NCBI GenBank assembly: GCA_016178705.1
Contig: JACOST010000002.1
Span: 1 to 64,000, forward strand
DNA: 64,000 bases
Source of the DNA: Deltaproteobacteria bacterium
GTDB lineage: Bacteria; Desulfobacterota; Binatia; HRBIN30; JACQVA1
Direction of reading: 5' to 3'
Part shown: piece after piece, positions 17,465 through 27,900 of the stretch
Layout of the letters: the number at the start of each line of letters is the position of its first letter
How positions within the stretch are numbered: the first letter of the stretch is position 1
Position numbers and translations under genes: made by a program
The notes under the pieces: generated by a model
Told to the model about the DNA's origin: nothing
Seen by the model: only the letters and a program-made list of their open reading frames with translations
Database searches by the model: none

Positions 17465-19481
17465 ACGCGTGATCTTCTTGTTCCGATGCAACACGCACTG
17501 AGATCTCGTGTGTGCCGTCGGGCTCGACCGCGCCCCAACGCAGCGCGAACGATTCGAGCTGAAAGTCGGGCGTATATTTCGCCGAGCGACCGAAGATCAC
17601 CTCGCTGGCCTCCAACTCGCGGGCCGCCCGCGCAATCGCGAACAACATGTCGTTGGACGTTAGCACCATCTGCGTGACGGTCTTGCCGTGTTCCTCGGCG
17701 CGATTGACCACCGCGGTGAAGATCGCTTGCTCGTCAGCTGAGAAGTGAGTCTCCGTACCGTTAGCGTCGAGGCCGCGCTCGATCTTGACGGTGACGACGA
17801 TCACGTCAATGTCGTCGTGCTCCGCTTCCGTCAACGCGCGATCGAGGTGACTGAGGTTCTTCGGATCGCGCACCGGTACCAATTTGCGGGCTTTGCCGGA
17901 CAGTCCGATCTGCGCCGGGTCAATCTCGGGCGTTCGGCGGATATTGAACTTTTCCAGATGCAGTTGATCAGGCGAGCGGTGTCGCGACCATCGTTCGCTC
18001 AGCAGGAAGAGGACGAAGAACGCGACGGTGAACGCAACGCCCCATTCGGTCGCGACCCGCTTGGTGACGAGATTCATGAGCGCCACGGCCAAGAGCACAA
18101 CAAAGATCAACGCGAGCCCGATCGGCCACTCGTGCTTCCCGACTTGGAGATTGAGCGGCACGCGCCAGGCGCGCGGGCGCCGGTCCTTGAAGCGCAGCAT
18201 CACCATCGACAGCGCCTTGAAGACGAAGCTCCACACGACGCCAAACGCGTAGGCTTCGCCGAGGGCGTACACATCGCCGCCGCTAGCGATGATGGTGAAG
18301 ACCTGCAGGATGACGACGAGGTTGATGATCCGATAGGTCGTCCCGTAGCGGCCGTGCGGATGGCGGATCCAGTCGGGCAGCACGCCATCCTCGGCGACGC
18401 GATTGAGCACGCCGTTCGAACCGACGATGGCCGTATTCACCGCGCCCGCCAGGATGAGGAAGCCCACGATTACGACGAAGACACGCAAGGCCAACCGCAC
18501 CGACAGCGGTCCCACCACGTACATCGCCAGGCCGCCGATCAGGTTGTCGCTATAGGTGCTCATGCGCACGTCGTCCGGAATGATCAAGACCGCGAAAAAC
18601 GAGATCAGCCCGGTCATCAGCATGCTGTAAAGAAAGATGATGAACCCGGCGCGAACCAGGTTCTTCACCTTGGGATAGGCGATCTCGCGATTCACCTGCG
18701 CCAGTGACTCTTCGCCGCTCATCGCCAAGATCGAGTGACCGAATGCGATCACGATCCCGAGCGCACCGACTTGCTTCGCCCAGCGGTTGCCGGAGAGCCA
18801 GCCGAGCGCGTCGTCGCTGAAGTGCAGATCAAACGGCGGCAGCGTCGCCCCACGCATCCAGATCGTGATCCCACACCACACCATCATGACCACCACCATC
18901 ACCGTGGTGACGCCCATGATCTTCATCGCCTTGTCGCTCGACTCCTCGATACCGAGGATGTTCTGATGCCAAAAGTAGAGCGTGATCGCGATCGCGATCA
19001 CCGCCGAGGACGCGCCGGGCGGCAGCACGAACGGCGCGTGCAGCACGACAAGGAGTTCGTTCACCAAACCGACGATGTACTGCCCCGCGGAAACGCCGCT
19101 GATCGGGCCGGTGAGCACGTAGTCGAACATCAGCGCCGAAACTGAGAGCTTGGCCAGCGTGCCGCCCATCGCCTCCTTGACGACGCGGTAGACGCCGCCG
19201 CGCACGAACATCGCACATGACTCGACGTAAACGCCGCGTACCGCGTAGGCAAACAGCATGACCGCGCCGATGTACCACGGCGCCGCTTTGCCGATGGCGT
19301 GCTCGACGATGCCGCCGATGTAATAGGCGGTCGACGCCATATCGCAGAGCACGATCGCCGCCGCCCGCCAGAATGAAATGAACACCAGCAACACACTGGT
19401 CACGACAATGATCTGCGGGTGAGCGCTGCGCGGTGCGGCATCCGCCTCGCTCGGCGAAGCCGTTTTCAAAGCTAGAGCCAT
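17454..19481 (-). CDS. APC permease with universal-stress-like C-terminal domain
   Basis: 675 residues from ATG 19481. The first 500 residues carry about twelve membrane segments with the APC pattern: MASTAYYIGGIVEHAIG, FVRGGVYRVVKEAMGG, ALMFDYVLTGPISGVSAGQY, LGIVIAFGHSILAMSGEESLAQV. After the last segment, residues 530-675 form a cytosolic alpha/beta domain (DDIDVIVVTVKIERG, MVLTSNDMLFAIARAARELEASEVIFGRS) like the universal stress proteins attached to many APC and potassium transporters. The frame is open upstream but that part has no membrane-protein character. Substrate not determined; being divergent from kdp, it could be potassium- or osmolyte-related. Confidence 0.85.
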   Translation of the reverse strand: MALALKTASPSEADAAPRSAHPQIIVVTSVLLVFISFWRAAAIVLCDMASTAYYIGGIVEHAIGKAAPWYIGAVMLFAYAVRGVYVESCAMFVRGGVYRVVKEAMGGTLAKLSVSALMFDYVLTGPISGVSAGQYIVGLVNELLVVLHAPFVLPPGASSAVIAIAITLYFWHQNILGIEESSDKAMKIMGVTTVMVVVMMVWCGITIWMRGATLPPFDLHFSDDALGWLSGNRWAKQVGALGIVIAFGHSILAMSGEESLAQVNREIAYPKVKNLVRAGFIIFLYSMLMTGLISFFAVLIIPDDVRMSTYSDNLIGGLAMYVVGPLSVRLALRVFVVIVGFLILAGAVNTAIVGSNGVLNRVAEDGVLPDWIRHPHGRYGTTYRIINLVVILQVFTIIASGGDVYALGEAYAFGVVWSFVFKALSMVMLRFKDRRPRAWRVPLNLQVGKHEWPIGLALIFVVLLAVALMNLVTKRVATEWGVAFTVAFFVLFLLSERWSRHRSPDQLHLEKFNIRRTPEIDPAQIGLSGKARKLVPVRDPKNLSHLDRALTEAEHDDIDVIVVTVKIERGLDANGTETHFSADEQAIFTAVVNRAEEHGKTVTQMVLTSNDMLFAIARAARELEASEVIFGRSAKYTPDFQLESFALRWGAVEPDGTHEISVRVASEQEDHAFTI

Positions 19482-19570
19482 CTCAAGATTCCATCCTCTC
19501 CGTGCACCACGCCGACACCTACAGCGTGGTCCATGCCGAACGAGGATGCCCAGAAGAGCCGTGCACGGGA

Positions 19571-19607
19571 TTGCACGATGCAGATTCACGCACTCTGCAT
19601 CGTGCAA
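19571..19607. promoter_or_regulatory. Perfect 14-bp inverted repeat, 9-bp spacer
   Basis: TTGCACGATGCAGA at 19571-19584 and TCTGCATCGTGCAA at 19594-19607 are exact reverse complements around TTCACGCAC. It lies 90 bases upstream of the APC permease start on the minus strand and about 640 upstream of the kdp promoter. It could be an operator for a dimeric regulator, an RNA hairpin in the permease leader, or an enhancer. Confidence 0.6.
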
Positions 19608-19802
19608 TACGCACGAAGACTGCTCCTGCAAAATGCACGCTCTGCGAGCGTGGGACTCCCGCGCCGGCGCCGGCACTGCGTCGCAATGCGAATCGCAAGA
19701 AGGCCCTCGTGAACTCTGCAATCGAATGCGCCGGCCGTGATTCAGAACCGCAGCGAAGGGCACGCGCAGCCCGTGGCACGACGACTGCGTACGCAAGTCG
19801 AC

Positions 19803-20012
19803 ATGGCACTCGCGACTTACATCCTCATGGCCATCACCTACGCCTACTCGGTGTGGCTGCTGTGGGACCAGGGTCGATCAGCGCCTCGCGACCGGAGGCT
19901 TGCCCAGCCCACCAGCAGGGAGTTGGAGAGTCGGCCACTGGTGCCGGCTGCTACTCGACCGACAGCGACCTCGCGCAACGTGCGCGCCATGGATCGTCGC
20001 TTCGTCTTCTAG
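19803..20012 (+). CDS. Doubtful small membrane protein
   Basis: 69 residues beginning MALATYILMAITYAYSVWLL, one plausible membrane helix, followed by a basic, low-hydrophobicity tail without recognisable features. No good ribosome binding site precedes ATG 19803. The helix alone resembles small Kdp-associated peptides, but the tail looks non-coding. It lies within the regulatory region upstream of kdp. Confidence 0.3.
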   Translation: MALATYILMAITYAYSVWLLWDQGRSAPRDRRLAQPTSRELESRPLVPAATRPTATSRNVRAMDRRFVF

Positions 20013-20119
20013 CTCCGCAGACCGTCGAACCCGTTGCGTGCCAACGATCTGCGCGTGCGATCCGCACGCGCCGTCCACTCGAGTGTGGGCCGGTGCATCT
20101 CCTCCCCCGGGTCGCGGAT

Positions 20120-20163
20120 TTCAATCTGCCGTGCAGAGCGCACGACCATAGCATTCAATCTGC
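20120..20163. promoter_or_regulatory. Direct repeats upstream of the kdp promoter
   Basis: TTCAATCTGC occurs at 20120-20129 and again at 20154-20163, 34 bases apart, about 80-125 bases before the predicted start of transcription. The first copy overlaps a small palindrome TCTGCcgtGCAGA (20125-20137). The position fits an upstream activating site for a sigma-54 activator. Confidence 0.45.
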
Positions 20164-20218
20164 AAACCCAGCCGTTCAGGCATGAGAAACACGTTGCGAG
20201 CTCAACCAAACGTCGTCC

Positions 20219-20234
20219 TGGCACGGCTGCTGCT
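20219..20234 (+). promoter_or_regulatory. Sigma-54 (-24/-12) promoter of the kdp operon
   Basis: TGGCACGGCTGCTGCT matches the consensus TGGCACG-N4-TTGCW at all but one defined position (C for the first T of TTGC). GG and GC are 12 bases apart, as required. Transcription should start near 20245, giving a very short leader before the AAAGGAG at 20247-20253. The presence of an NtrC-type activator gene at the end of the operon supports it. Confidence 0.75.
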
Positions 20235-20258
20235 CCCCTGCATTCGAAAGGAGATCAC

Positions 20259-20339
20259 ATGGACGCTCTCTACCTCGGGGTAACCGTTGTCTTCTTCGCT
20301 CTCTCCTGGGGACTCATCGTTCTCTGCGAGAAGCTGTAG
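20259..20339 (+). CDS. 26-residue membrane peptide at head of kdp operon
   Basis: Sequence [20 protein letters not shown] continues to LCEKL: one membrane helix with an acidic start and a charged end. An excellent AAAGGAG lies five bases before the ATG. It ends 12 bases before kdpF, whose ribosome binding site AGGAGG overlaps its stop codon. Similar short peptides precede kdpF in other bacteria and are usually unannotated. A role as an additional small Kdp subunit or regulator is inference. Confidence 0.75.
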   Translation: MDALYLGVTVVFFALSWGLIVLCEKL

Positions 20340-20351
20340 GAGGTTCTTCGA

Positions 20352-20441
20352 ATGACTGTGCTGTATGCCGTCGGCGGGGTGATCTCGCTCGCGTTGCTCG
20401 TCTATTTGTTCATCGCGCTCCTGAAGCCGGAGTGGTTCTGA
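20352..20441 (+). CDS. kdpF: KdpF small subunit of potassium ATPase
   Basis: 29 residues: one membrane helix ([20 protein letters not shown]) ending in KPEWF, matching the KdpF pattern of a helix followed by a short (R/K)PE(R/K)F tail. KdpF sits between KdpA and KdpB and stabilises the complex. AGGAGG lies eight bases upstream of the ATG. Its TGA shares its A with the kdpA ATG (TGATG), so translation is probably coupled. Confidence 0.9.
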   Translation: MTVLYAVGGVISLALLVYLFIALLKPEWF

Positions 20442-22243
20442 TGAACGCGAACGGATATCTGCAACTCGTTTTCTACTTCGTGGTCCTCTTGGGTTTGGCG
20501 AAGCCGCTTGGGTCCTACATGGCCCGCGTATTCGATGGCCCGCCCATGGTTGTCGATCGCGTGCTCGGCCCAGCCGAACGCCTCATCTACCGAGTCTGCG
20601 GTGTTGATCCCGATCAGGGAATGACATGGCGAACGTATGCGCTTGCCATGATGCTTTTCAACCTGCTCGGCCTGCTGGTCGTCTACGCGCTTCAGCGCCT
20701 GCAGGGCGTGCTGCCGCTCAACCCGCAAGAGCTCGGCGCCGTGACGCCGGACTCGTCGTTCAACACCGCCGTCAGCTTCGCCACCAACACCAACTGGCAG
20801 GGCTACGGCGGCGAGTCGACGATGAGCTATCTCACCCAAATGGTCGGCTTGAGCGTGCAGAATTTCGTGTCGGCGGCGGCCGGCATTGCCGTGCTGCTGC
20901 CGCTCATTCGAGGTCTGCGCCAGGCGACCAACAAGCTCATCGGCAACTTCTGGGTCGATCTCACGCGCACCACGCTCTACATCCTGCTGCCGCTGTCGCT
21001 GCTCTGGGCGCTGGTCCAGGTATCGCAGGGAGTGGTGCAGAATTTCAGTCCCTACACAACTGTCACGCTGGTTCAGCCGACGTCGTACAGCAATCCCATC
21101 AAGGACGCTGACGGCAACGCGATCCTCGACGAGCACGGACAGCCGAAGACCGAAACGGTCGCCTTGACCGAGCAGACGTTGCCGATGGGACCCGCAGCGT
21201 CGCAAGTCGCGATCAAGCAATTGGGGACGAACGGTGGCGGCTTCTACAATGTCAACTCGGCCCATCCGTACGAGAACCCGACGCCGCTATCGAACTTCAT
21301 CGAGATGCTGGGGATTCTCGTGATCTCGGCGGCCCTTTGCTACACGTTCGGAAAAATGGTCGGCGACACGCGGCAAGGCTGGGCGATCCTGGCGGCGATG
21401 ACGCTGATCTTCGTCGTCTTCCTCGCCGTCTGCGTCTGGTCGGAGCAGCGCGGCACGCCGCGCCTCGCCGCGCTCGGTGCCGACCAAATCGCCAGTAACC
21501 TGCAGAGCGGCGGCAACATGGAGGGCAAGGAGGTGCGCTTCGGCATCGTCAACTCTGCGCTGTGGGCAACCGCCACGACCGCCGCATCCAACGGCTCCGT
21601 CAACGCAATGCACGACTCCTTCACGCCGCTCGGCGGACTTGTGCCGATCTTCATGATCCAGCTCGGGGAAGTCATCTACGGTGGCGTCGGCTCGGGGCTG
21701 TATGGCATGCTGATCTTCGCGATCGTCGCCGTGTTCGTCGCCGGCCTCATGGTCGGACGCACGCCGGAATACCTCGGAAAGAAGATTGAGGCCTACGAGA
21801 TGAAGATGGCGTCGCTCGTCATCCTGATCCCGCCGGTACTCGTGCTCGGCCTCACCGCCCTCGCCGTCGTCGTGCCCGCCGGCCTTGCGAGCCGCGCCAA
21901 CAACGGTGTCCACGGCTTCAGTGAGATCCTGTACGCGTTCAGCTCGATGGGGAACAACAACGGTAGCGCCTTCGCCGGGCTCAACGCCAACGTGCCGTAC
22001 TACAACTTGACCGGCGGCATCGCGATGCTGTTTGCCCGCTACTGGCTGGCAATCCCGACGCTCGCCATCGCCGGCTCGCTCGCCCAGAAGAAACTCGTAC
22101 CGGCGAGTCCGGGGACTCTGCCTACACATACGCCCCTGTTCGTCGTGATGTTGATCGGCGTGGTGATCATCGTCGGGGCGCTCACCTTCATTCCGGCGCT
22201 CGCACTGGGTCCGATCGTCGAGCACTTGATGATGCTGGCGTGA
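20441..22243 (+). CDS. kdpA: Potassium-transporting ATPase subunit A
   Basis: 600 residues, the channel-like, potassium-binding subunit of the KdpFABC pump. Selectivity-filter segments are all present: [11 protein letters not shown] near 110, [15 protein letters not shown] near 265, and [11 protein letters not shown] near 510, with [11 protein letters not shown] in the second repeat. It has about ten membrane segments. Start is ATG 20441, which overlaps the kdpF stop by one base; a GTG at 20432 inside kdpF is rejected. Length is slightly above the E. coli protein. Confidence 0.97.
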   Translation: MNANGYLQLVFYFVVLLGLAKPLGSYMARVFDGPPMVVDRVLGPAERLIYRVCGVDPDQGMTWRTYALAMMLFNLLGLLVVYALQRLQGVLPLNPQELGAVTPDSSFNTAVSFATNTNWQGYGGESTMSYLTQMVGLSVQNFVSAAAGIAVLLPLIRGLRQATNKLIGNFWVDLTRTTLYILLPLSLLWALVQVSQGVVQNFSPYTTVTLVQPTSYSNPIKDADGNAILDEHGQPKTETVALTEQTLPMGPAASQVAIKQLGTNGGGFYNVNSAHPYENPTPLSNFIEMLGILVISAALCYTFGKMVGDTRQGWAILAAMTLIFVVFLAVCVWSEQRGTPRLAALGADQIASNLQSGGNMEGKEVRFGIVNSALWATATTAASNGSVNAMHDSFTPLGGLVPIFMIQLGEVIYGGVGSGLYGMLIFAIVAVFVAGLMVGRTPEYLGKKIEAYEMKMASLVILIPPVLVLGLTALAVVVPAGLASRANNGVHGFSEILYAFSSMGNNNGSAFAGLNANVPYYNLTGGIAMLFARYWLAIPTLAIAGSLAQKKLVPASPGTLPTHTPLFVVMLIGVVIIVGALTFIPALALGPIVEHLMMLA

Positions 22244-22259
22244 TCCGAGGGAGCTATTC

Positions 22260-24353
22260 ATGTCGACCCATGCGAAAGCCCGTTCGTTGCTCGATCCCGA
22301 GATCGTCCGCGGCGCCATCATTTCCTCGTTGCAGAAGCTCGACCCGCGGCACCAATTCAAGAACCCCGTCATGTTCGTCGTGCTCGTCGGTAGCGTCATC
22401 ACGACGGTCCTCTACTTCCAAGCACTCGGAGGTCATGGCGAGGCGCCTGCAGGTTTCATCTTCGCGGTCTCGCTATGGCTGTGGTTCACGGTCCTATTCG
22501 CGAACTTCGCCGAAGCGATGGCCGAGGGCCGCGGCAAGGCTCAGGCTGACGCACTCCGCAAGTCGCGCCGCGACATCGCCGCCAAGAAGCTCGACCAAGC
22601 GCCCGACGCCAACCGCTTCGATCCCACCAGCGCGCGCTTCACGATGACCTCCAGCGGTGCGCTGCGCCGCAACGACACCGTGTTCGTCCCCGCCGGCGAC
22701 TTCATCCCAAGCGACGGTGAGATTGTCGTCGGCATCGCCTCGGTCGACGAGAGCGCCATCACCGGCGAGAGCGCCCCGGTCATCCGCGAAGCCGGCGGCG
22801 ACCGCAGCGCCGTGACCGGCGGGACGCGAGTGTTGTCCGATTGGATCGTCGTGCGCATCACCAGCGATCCAGGTGAAACCTTTCTCGATCGCATGATCGC
22901 CATGGTCGAGGGCGCGCGGCGCCAGAAGACGCCCAACGAGATCGCGCTCAACATCCTGCTCGCGGCCCTGACCATCATCTTCTTGCTGGCGACGGTCACG
23001 TTGCTGCCGTTCTCCATGTATGCCGTCACCGAAGCGGGTCACGGAACGCCGATCACGGTCACGGTGCTCGCCGCACTCCTGGTGTGCCTCATTCCGACCA
23101 CCATCGGCGGTCTGCTCTCGGCAATCGGTATCGCGGGCATGGACCGGATGATCCAGGCCAATGTGATCGCCATCTCCGGTCGCGCCGTTGAAGCGGCCGG
23201 AGATGTCGACGTGCTCCTGCTCGACAAGACCGGCACCATCACCCTGGGCAACCGTCAAGCGACAGCGTTCCTACCGGCTGAGGGCGTGAAGGTGGAACAA
23301 CTCGCGGACGCCGCACAGCTCGCCTCGTTGGCCGACGAGACGCCCGAGGGCCGCAGTATCGTTGTGCTCGCCAAGGAGAAGTACGGCCTGCGCGAACGCG
23401 ACGTGCACACGCTCGGGGCGCACTTTGTCCCGTTCAGCGCACAGACGCGCATGAGCGGCGTCAACATGAACGGCCGCCAAGTGCGCAAGGGCGCCGCCGA
23501 CGCGATCGAAGAGTATGTCACGGGCCTGCGCGGGCGCTTTCCGGTCGCCGTGCGCACCGCCGTGGAGACGATCGCGCGAGAAGGCGGGACGCCGCTGGTG
23601 GTCGCCGAGGGCGCGCGGGTGCTCGGCGTCATTCAGTTGAAGGACATCGTCAAGACGCGCATCAAGGACCGTTTCGCCGAGCTGCGCCGGATGGGTATCA
23701 AGACCGTGATGATCACCGGCGACAACCCGCTCACGGCTGCGGCCATCGCCGCGGAAGCCGGCGTCGACGACTTTCTCGCGCAAGCCACGCCGGAGCGAAA
23801 GCTCGAGCTCATTCGCGACTACCAGAAGGGCGGGCGGTTAGTCGCAATGACCGGTGATGGCACCAACGACGCGCCGGCCCTGGCGCAGGCCGATGTCGCG
23901 GTCGCCATGAATAGCGGGACGCAGGCGGCGAAGGAGGCCGGCAACATGGTCGACCTCGACTCCAACCCGACCAAGCTGATCGAGATCGTCGAAATTGGTA
24001 AGCAGTTATTGATCACCCGCGGCGCCCTCACGACCTTCAGCATCGCCAATGACGTCGCCAAGTACTTCGCCATCATCCCGGCTGCGTTCGCCGGCACCTA
24101 TCCGGTACTCGGAATGCTCAACGTCATGGGCTTGGCGACCCCGCAGAGCGCGATCCTGTCCGCCGTCATCTTCAACGCGCTCATCATCATCGCACTCATT
24201 CCGCTTTCCCTGCGCGGCGTGCGCTATCGCGCGGTACCGGCGGCGACGCTCTTGCGCGACAACCTGTTGATTTACGGGCTGGGGGGGATCATTGCGCCGT
24301 TTGTCGGCATCAAGGTGATCGACGTGATTCTCGTCACGCTGGGTCTCGCCTGA
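22260..24353 (+). CDS. kdpB: Potassium-transporting ATPase subunit B (P-type ATPase)
   Basis: 697 residues, the P-type ATPase that hydrolyses ATP for uptake through KdpA. Motifs: actuator [11 protein letters not shown], phosphorylation site [11 protein letters not shown] (the Asp near residue 324), nucleotide-binding region, and hinge [20 protein letters not shown]. Membrane segments include [27 protein letters not shown] precedes the ATG. It is the third structural gene of the operon with only 16 bases after kdpA. Confidence 0.97.
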   Translation: MSTHAKARSLLDPEIVRGAIISSLQKLDPRHQFKNPVMFVVLVGSVITTVLYFQALGGHGEAPAGFIFAVSLWLWFTVLFANFAEAMAEGRGKAQADALRKSRRDIAAKKLDQAPDANRFDPTSARFTMTSSGALRRNDTVFVPAGDFIPSDGEIVVGIASVDESAITGESAPVIREAGGDRSAVTGGTRVLSDWIVVRITSDPGETFLDRMIAMVEGARRQKTPNEIALNILLAALTIIFLLATVTLLPFSMYAVTEAGHGTPITVTVLAALLVCLIPTTIGGLLSAIGIAGMDRMIQANVIAISGRAVEAAGDVDVLLLDKTGTITLGNRQATAFLPAEGVKVEQLADAAQLASLADETPEGRSIVVLAKEKYGLRERDVHTLGAHFVPFSAQTRMSGVNMNGRQVRKGAADAIEEYVTGLRGRFPVAVRTAVETIAREGGTPLVVAEGARVLGVIQLKDIVKTRIKDRFAELRRMGIKTVMITGDNPLTAAAIAAEAGVDDFLAQATPERKLELIRDYQKGGRLVAMTGDGTNDAPALAQADVAVAMNSGTQAAKEAGNMVDLDSNPTKLIEIVEIGKQLLITRGALTTFSIANDVAKYFAIIPAAFAGTYPVLGMLNVMGLATPQSAILSAVIFNALIIIALIPLSLRGVRYRAVPAATLLRDNLLIYGLGGIIAPFVGIKVIDVILVTLGLA

Positions 24354-24367
24354 GCAAGGAGGGCACC

Positions 24368-24943
24368 ATGAGAGAACTACGAACGGCGATCCTGATGCTC
24401 GTCGTGTTGACCGTGGTGACGGGAGTGATCTACCCGTTGCTGGTGACGGGCATCGCCCAAACGGTTTTCCCCGCCCAGGCGGCCGGAAGCCTGATCGTCA
24501 ACGATGGGAAGCTAGTCGGCTCCGCGCTCATCGGCCAGCCATTCGACGATCCGAAGTATTTCTGGAGCCGCCTGTCGGCAACGTCCCCTTCGCCCTACAA
24601 CGGCGGCTCGTCATCGGGTTCCAACCTCGGCCCGCTGAGCGATGCCCTCCGCGACGCGATCCAAGCCCGGGTCACCGCGTTGCGCGAAGCGCAGCCGAAC
24701 GACAGCCGGCCGATCCCGGTTGATCTCGTCACCGCGTCGGGCAGCGGGTTGGACCCGCACGTGAGTCCGGCGGCGGCGTACTATCAGGTTCCACGGGTTG
24801 CGCGGGTACGCAGTCTGGATGAGGCACGGGTGCAGACGCTCGTCGCCCAACACATCGAGAGACGCCAACTCGGATTCCTCGGTGAACCTCGAGTCAATGT
24901 GCTGCGACTCAACCTCGCGCTGGACGCGCTGTCCGCGCGGTGA
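24368..24943 (+). CDS. kdpC: Potassium-transporting ATPase subunit C
   Basis: 191 residues with one N-terminal membrane helix ([20 protein letters not shown]) and a periplasmic domain. Conserved family segments are [20 protein letters not shown] with SNLGP, then [20 protein letters not shown] with VPRVARVR. KdpC raises the affinity of the pump for ATP and helps assemble the complex. AAGGAGGG precedes ATG 24368, 14 bases after kdpB. Confidence 0.96.
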   Translation: MRELRTAILMLVVLTVVTGVIYPLLVTGIAQTVFPAQAAGSLIVNDGKLVGSALIGQPFDDPKYFWSRLSATSPSPYNGGSSSGSNLGPLSDALRDAIQARVTALREAQPNDSRPIPVDLVTASGSGLDPHVSPAAAYYQVPRVARVRSLDEARVQTLVAQHIERRQLGFLGEPRVNVLRLNLALDALSAR

Positions 24944-24970
24944 AAGACTGCGCAGCGGAGCGCAGCTATT

Positions 24971-27900
24971 GTGACGGATTTTGCTGAAGCCGAGCGCCGG
25001 CCATCGCCAGAAGCGTTGCTGCAGGCGGTTGCGAAGGAAGTTCGCAGTCGACTCAAGATCTTCGTCGGGGCCGCGCCCGGCGTCGGCAAGACCTACGCCA
25101 TGCTCGCCGCAGCACATGAGCGCTGTGGTGAGGGCGTCGATGTGATCGTCGGTGTCGTCGAAACCCATGGACGCGCGGAAACTCAGGCCTTGCTCCAGGG
25201 GCTCGATGTGTTGCCGCGGCAGCGTGTCGAGTACCGCGGGACCATGCTTGAAGAGATGGATCTCGACGCGGTCCTGGCGCGGAAGCCGCAGCTCGTATTG
25301 GTCGACGAGTTGGCGCACACCAACGCGCCCGGCAGCCGTCATCCCAAACGCTTCTCGGACATTGAAGAGATCCTCGAGGCCGGGATCGACGTCTACACAA
25401 CGGTCAATATCCAACATCTCGAGAGTCTGAACGACGTCGTGGCCCAGATCACCGGCATCCGCATCCGCGAAACGATACCCGATGGCTTCTTCGCGCGCGC
25501 CGACGAGATGAAGCTCGTCGATGTCACGCCGGAGGACCTCCTTCAACGCCTGCAGGAAGGCAAAGTGTACATGCCGGCCGCCGCCGAGCGCGCCATCCGC
25601 AACTACTTCCAGCCAGGCAATCTGACGGCGCTGCGTGAATTGGCGCTGCGTCAGACCGCCGAACGCGTCGACGATCAGATGCGTGAGTACATGCAAGCGC
25701 ACGCCGTTCCGGGCGTGTGGCCGGTGACCGAACGCATCATGGCTTGTGTCAGTGGCGGCCGGATGTCCGAGCGCATGATCCGCACGGCACGCCGTGTCGC
25801 CGATGCTCGCCACGCCGAATGGCTAGCGGTATTCGTGGAAACCTCCGCGTTTCAGCGGCGCCCCGAAAGCGAGCGCGATCGGGTTGCGCGCGTCCTAAAG
25901 CTGGCCGAGCAGCTCGGCGGCGAGCCCGTAACGATTTCGGGTGAGCGCATCGCCAGCGAGTTGGTCCGCTACGCGGAACGCCGCAACGTGACGGAGATCA
26001 TCCTCGGTAAGCCGTTGCGCTCACGCTGGCGAGAGTTCGGCCGCCGCTCGCCGGTCGATGAGGTCATCCGCCGCAGCGGCAATATCGAGGTGCGTGTCAT
26101 TTCTGGCGAGGAGAGCAGCACCGAACAGCGTCGCAGCCCGTCGACGCGAGCACCAAGTATTCAAATCAATCGGTATCTGCCTGCGCTGCTGTTCGTCACC
26201 CTCGCCGGTCTCGTCGCCAAAGGGCTGCAGCTCTTACTGTCACTGACCGATCCGGCGTTGGTGTTCCTGACCGCGGTCCTGTTCAGCGCGGTCGCCGGCG
26301 GTCTTGGCCCGTCAATTTTTGCGGCGATCGCTAGCTTGCTGGTTTACGACTTCTTCTTCGTCGATCCGCTCTACACCTTCACCATCACCAAGCCACAAGA
26401 CGTGCTGTCCCTCTTCGTGTTCCTGGTGGTTGCGATCCTGACGAGCAATTTGACTGCACGCATTCGCAACCAGGCGGTCACCGCCCGTCGGCGCGAGCAG
26501 CGAACGGCGGCGCTGTACGAGTTCAGCCGTCAGATTGCCGGGGCTATCGGCATCGAGGATCTGCTGCCGATGGTGGTGCGCCAAATTGGCGAACAGTTCC
26601 AAGCGGCCGTCGCTGTGCTGCTGCCCGATGGCGGCCGCCTAACCACGGGTGCCGTCGATCCCCCGGGAACCGATCTCACCGAAGCCGAACGCGCGGCCGC
26701 CAACTGGGTGTGGGAACACAATCAACCCGCCGGTCGCGGCACCGATACGTTGGCGGGTAGCGACTGGTTCCACGCCCCGCTCAGTACGGCGCGCGGCGCC
26801 GTCGGCGTACTGGCGCTGCAGACGTCGACACCGGGGAGCGTGTTGCCGCTCGATCAACGTCAGCTGCTCGAAGCACTCGCGCGTCTCGCCGCGATCGCGA
26901 TCGAACGAACTCGCGTGGACGTCGTCTTGGCGGAAAAGGCGAAGACCGAGGCGGTCATCGAGGCGATGGAAGACGGCTTGATCGTGCTCGATCAGCCGGG
27001 GACGGTGGCTCACGTCAACGAGGTCGCGTGTGCGATTCTCGAATTCGACCGTCGCGAGGTCCTCGGACGGTCCTTCGAGGATCTCGGCACTCACCATCCG
27101 CACTACCTGCGACTGCGTGCTGCCGTTCGCGATTTCCTGGCCCATCCCGAGCGCGATGCCGAGCGCGTCGAGATCACCCTCTTCATGCGCGGCCGCGATC
27201 ACTACTTCATCTTGCGCCTCACTCCACTGCGCGGGCGCGACGGCGCATCCGCCGGGCTCATTCTCGGACTGCAAGATGTTACCTACGTGCGCGATCAAGA
27301 GGCCCGGCGTGAAGCGCTCATCGCCACGCTGTCGCACGAGCTGGGCACGCCCATCACCTCGCTGCGGATGGCGCTCGATCTTCTCCATCGCAACGGCGGC
27401 CAACTCAACGCGGAGCAGCGCACCTTGCTCGACACCGCTCACGAAGACATCGAGCGCCTGCAGGACGTCGCGCAGCGCCTGCTCGATCTCTCGCGCGCGC
27501 GGGCGATGACGATCGCCCTCGATCGCCGCAACGTCGATTTGCGCCAGATCATTCCACGGGTCGTGAAGATCTTTGCGTTGCAGGCGCGCGAGAAGAACAT
27601 CACGTTGGACGTCGCGATGGCGGAGCGCGGACTGACGATCGCCGGCGACGAGATCAAGCTCAGTTGGGCGCTGTCGAATTTGCTCTCGAACGCGTTGCGC
27701 TACACGCCGGAGCGTGGACGCGTGCAGATCGACGCTCGGGATCAGGATGACAACAGCGTGCTGATTGCCGTCAGCGACAGCGGGCCCGGCATCGCGCCCG
27801 ATCAGCGCGAACGGATTTTCGAGCGCTTCGTGCAGTCAGCCGACGGTGGTGATATCGGATCAGCGGGCTTGGGATTGGCGATTGTGCGCGACATTGTGCA

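Larger units (their letters stand above)
19482..20258. other. Large divergent regulatory region between APC permease and kdp
   Basis: This 777-bp stretch holds a perfect 14-bp inverted repeat (19571-19607), several further TGCA-containing partial repeats, one doubtful membrane ORF (19803-20012), a pair of direct repeats (20120-20163) and the sigma-54 promoter of kdp (20219-20234). I found no mirror-image -24/-12 promoter for the minus-strand permease. Confidence 0.6.

Noticed and set aside
19555-19576. Sigma-54 promoter in the TGCAC-rich palindrome
   Set aside because: TTGCA is present, but the -24 element at the required distance reads GT rather than GG.
17454-19796. Longer form of the minus-strand APC permease
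   Set aside because: The extra 105 residues upstream of ATG 19481 cross the inverted repeat and are Cys/Arg-rich without membrane character.
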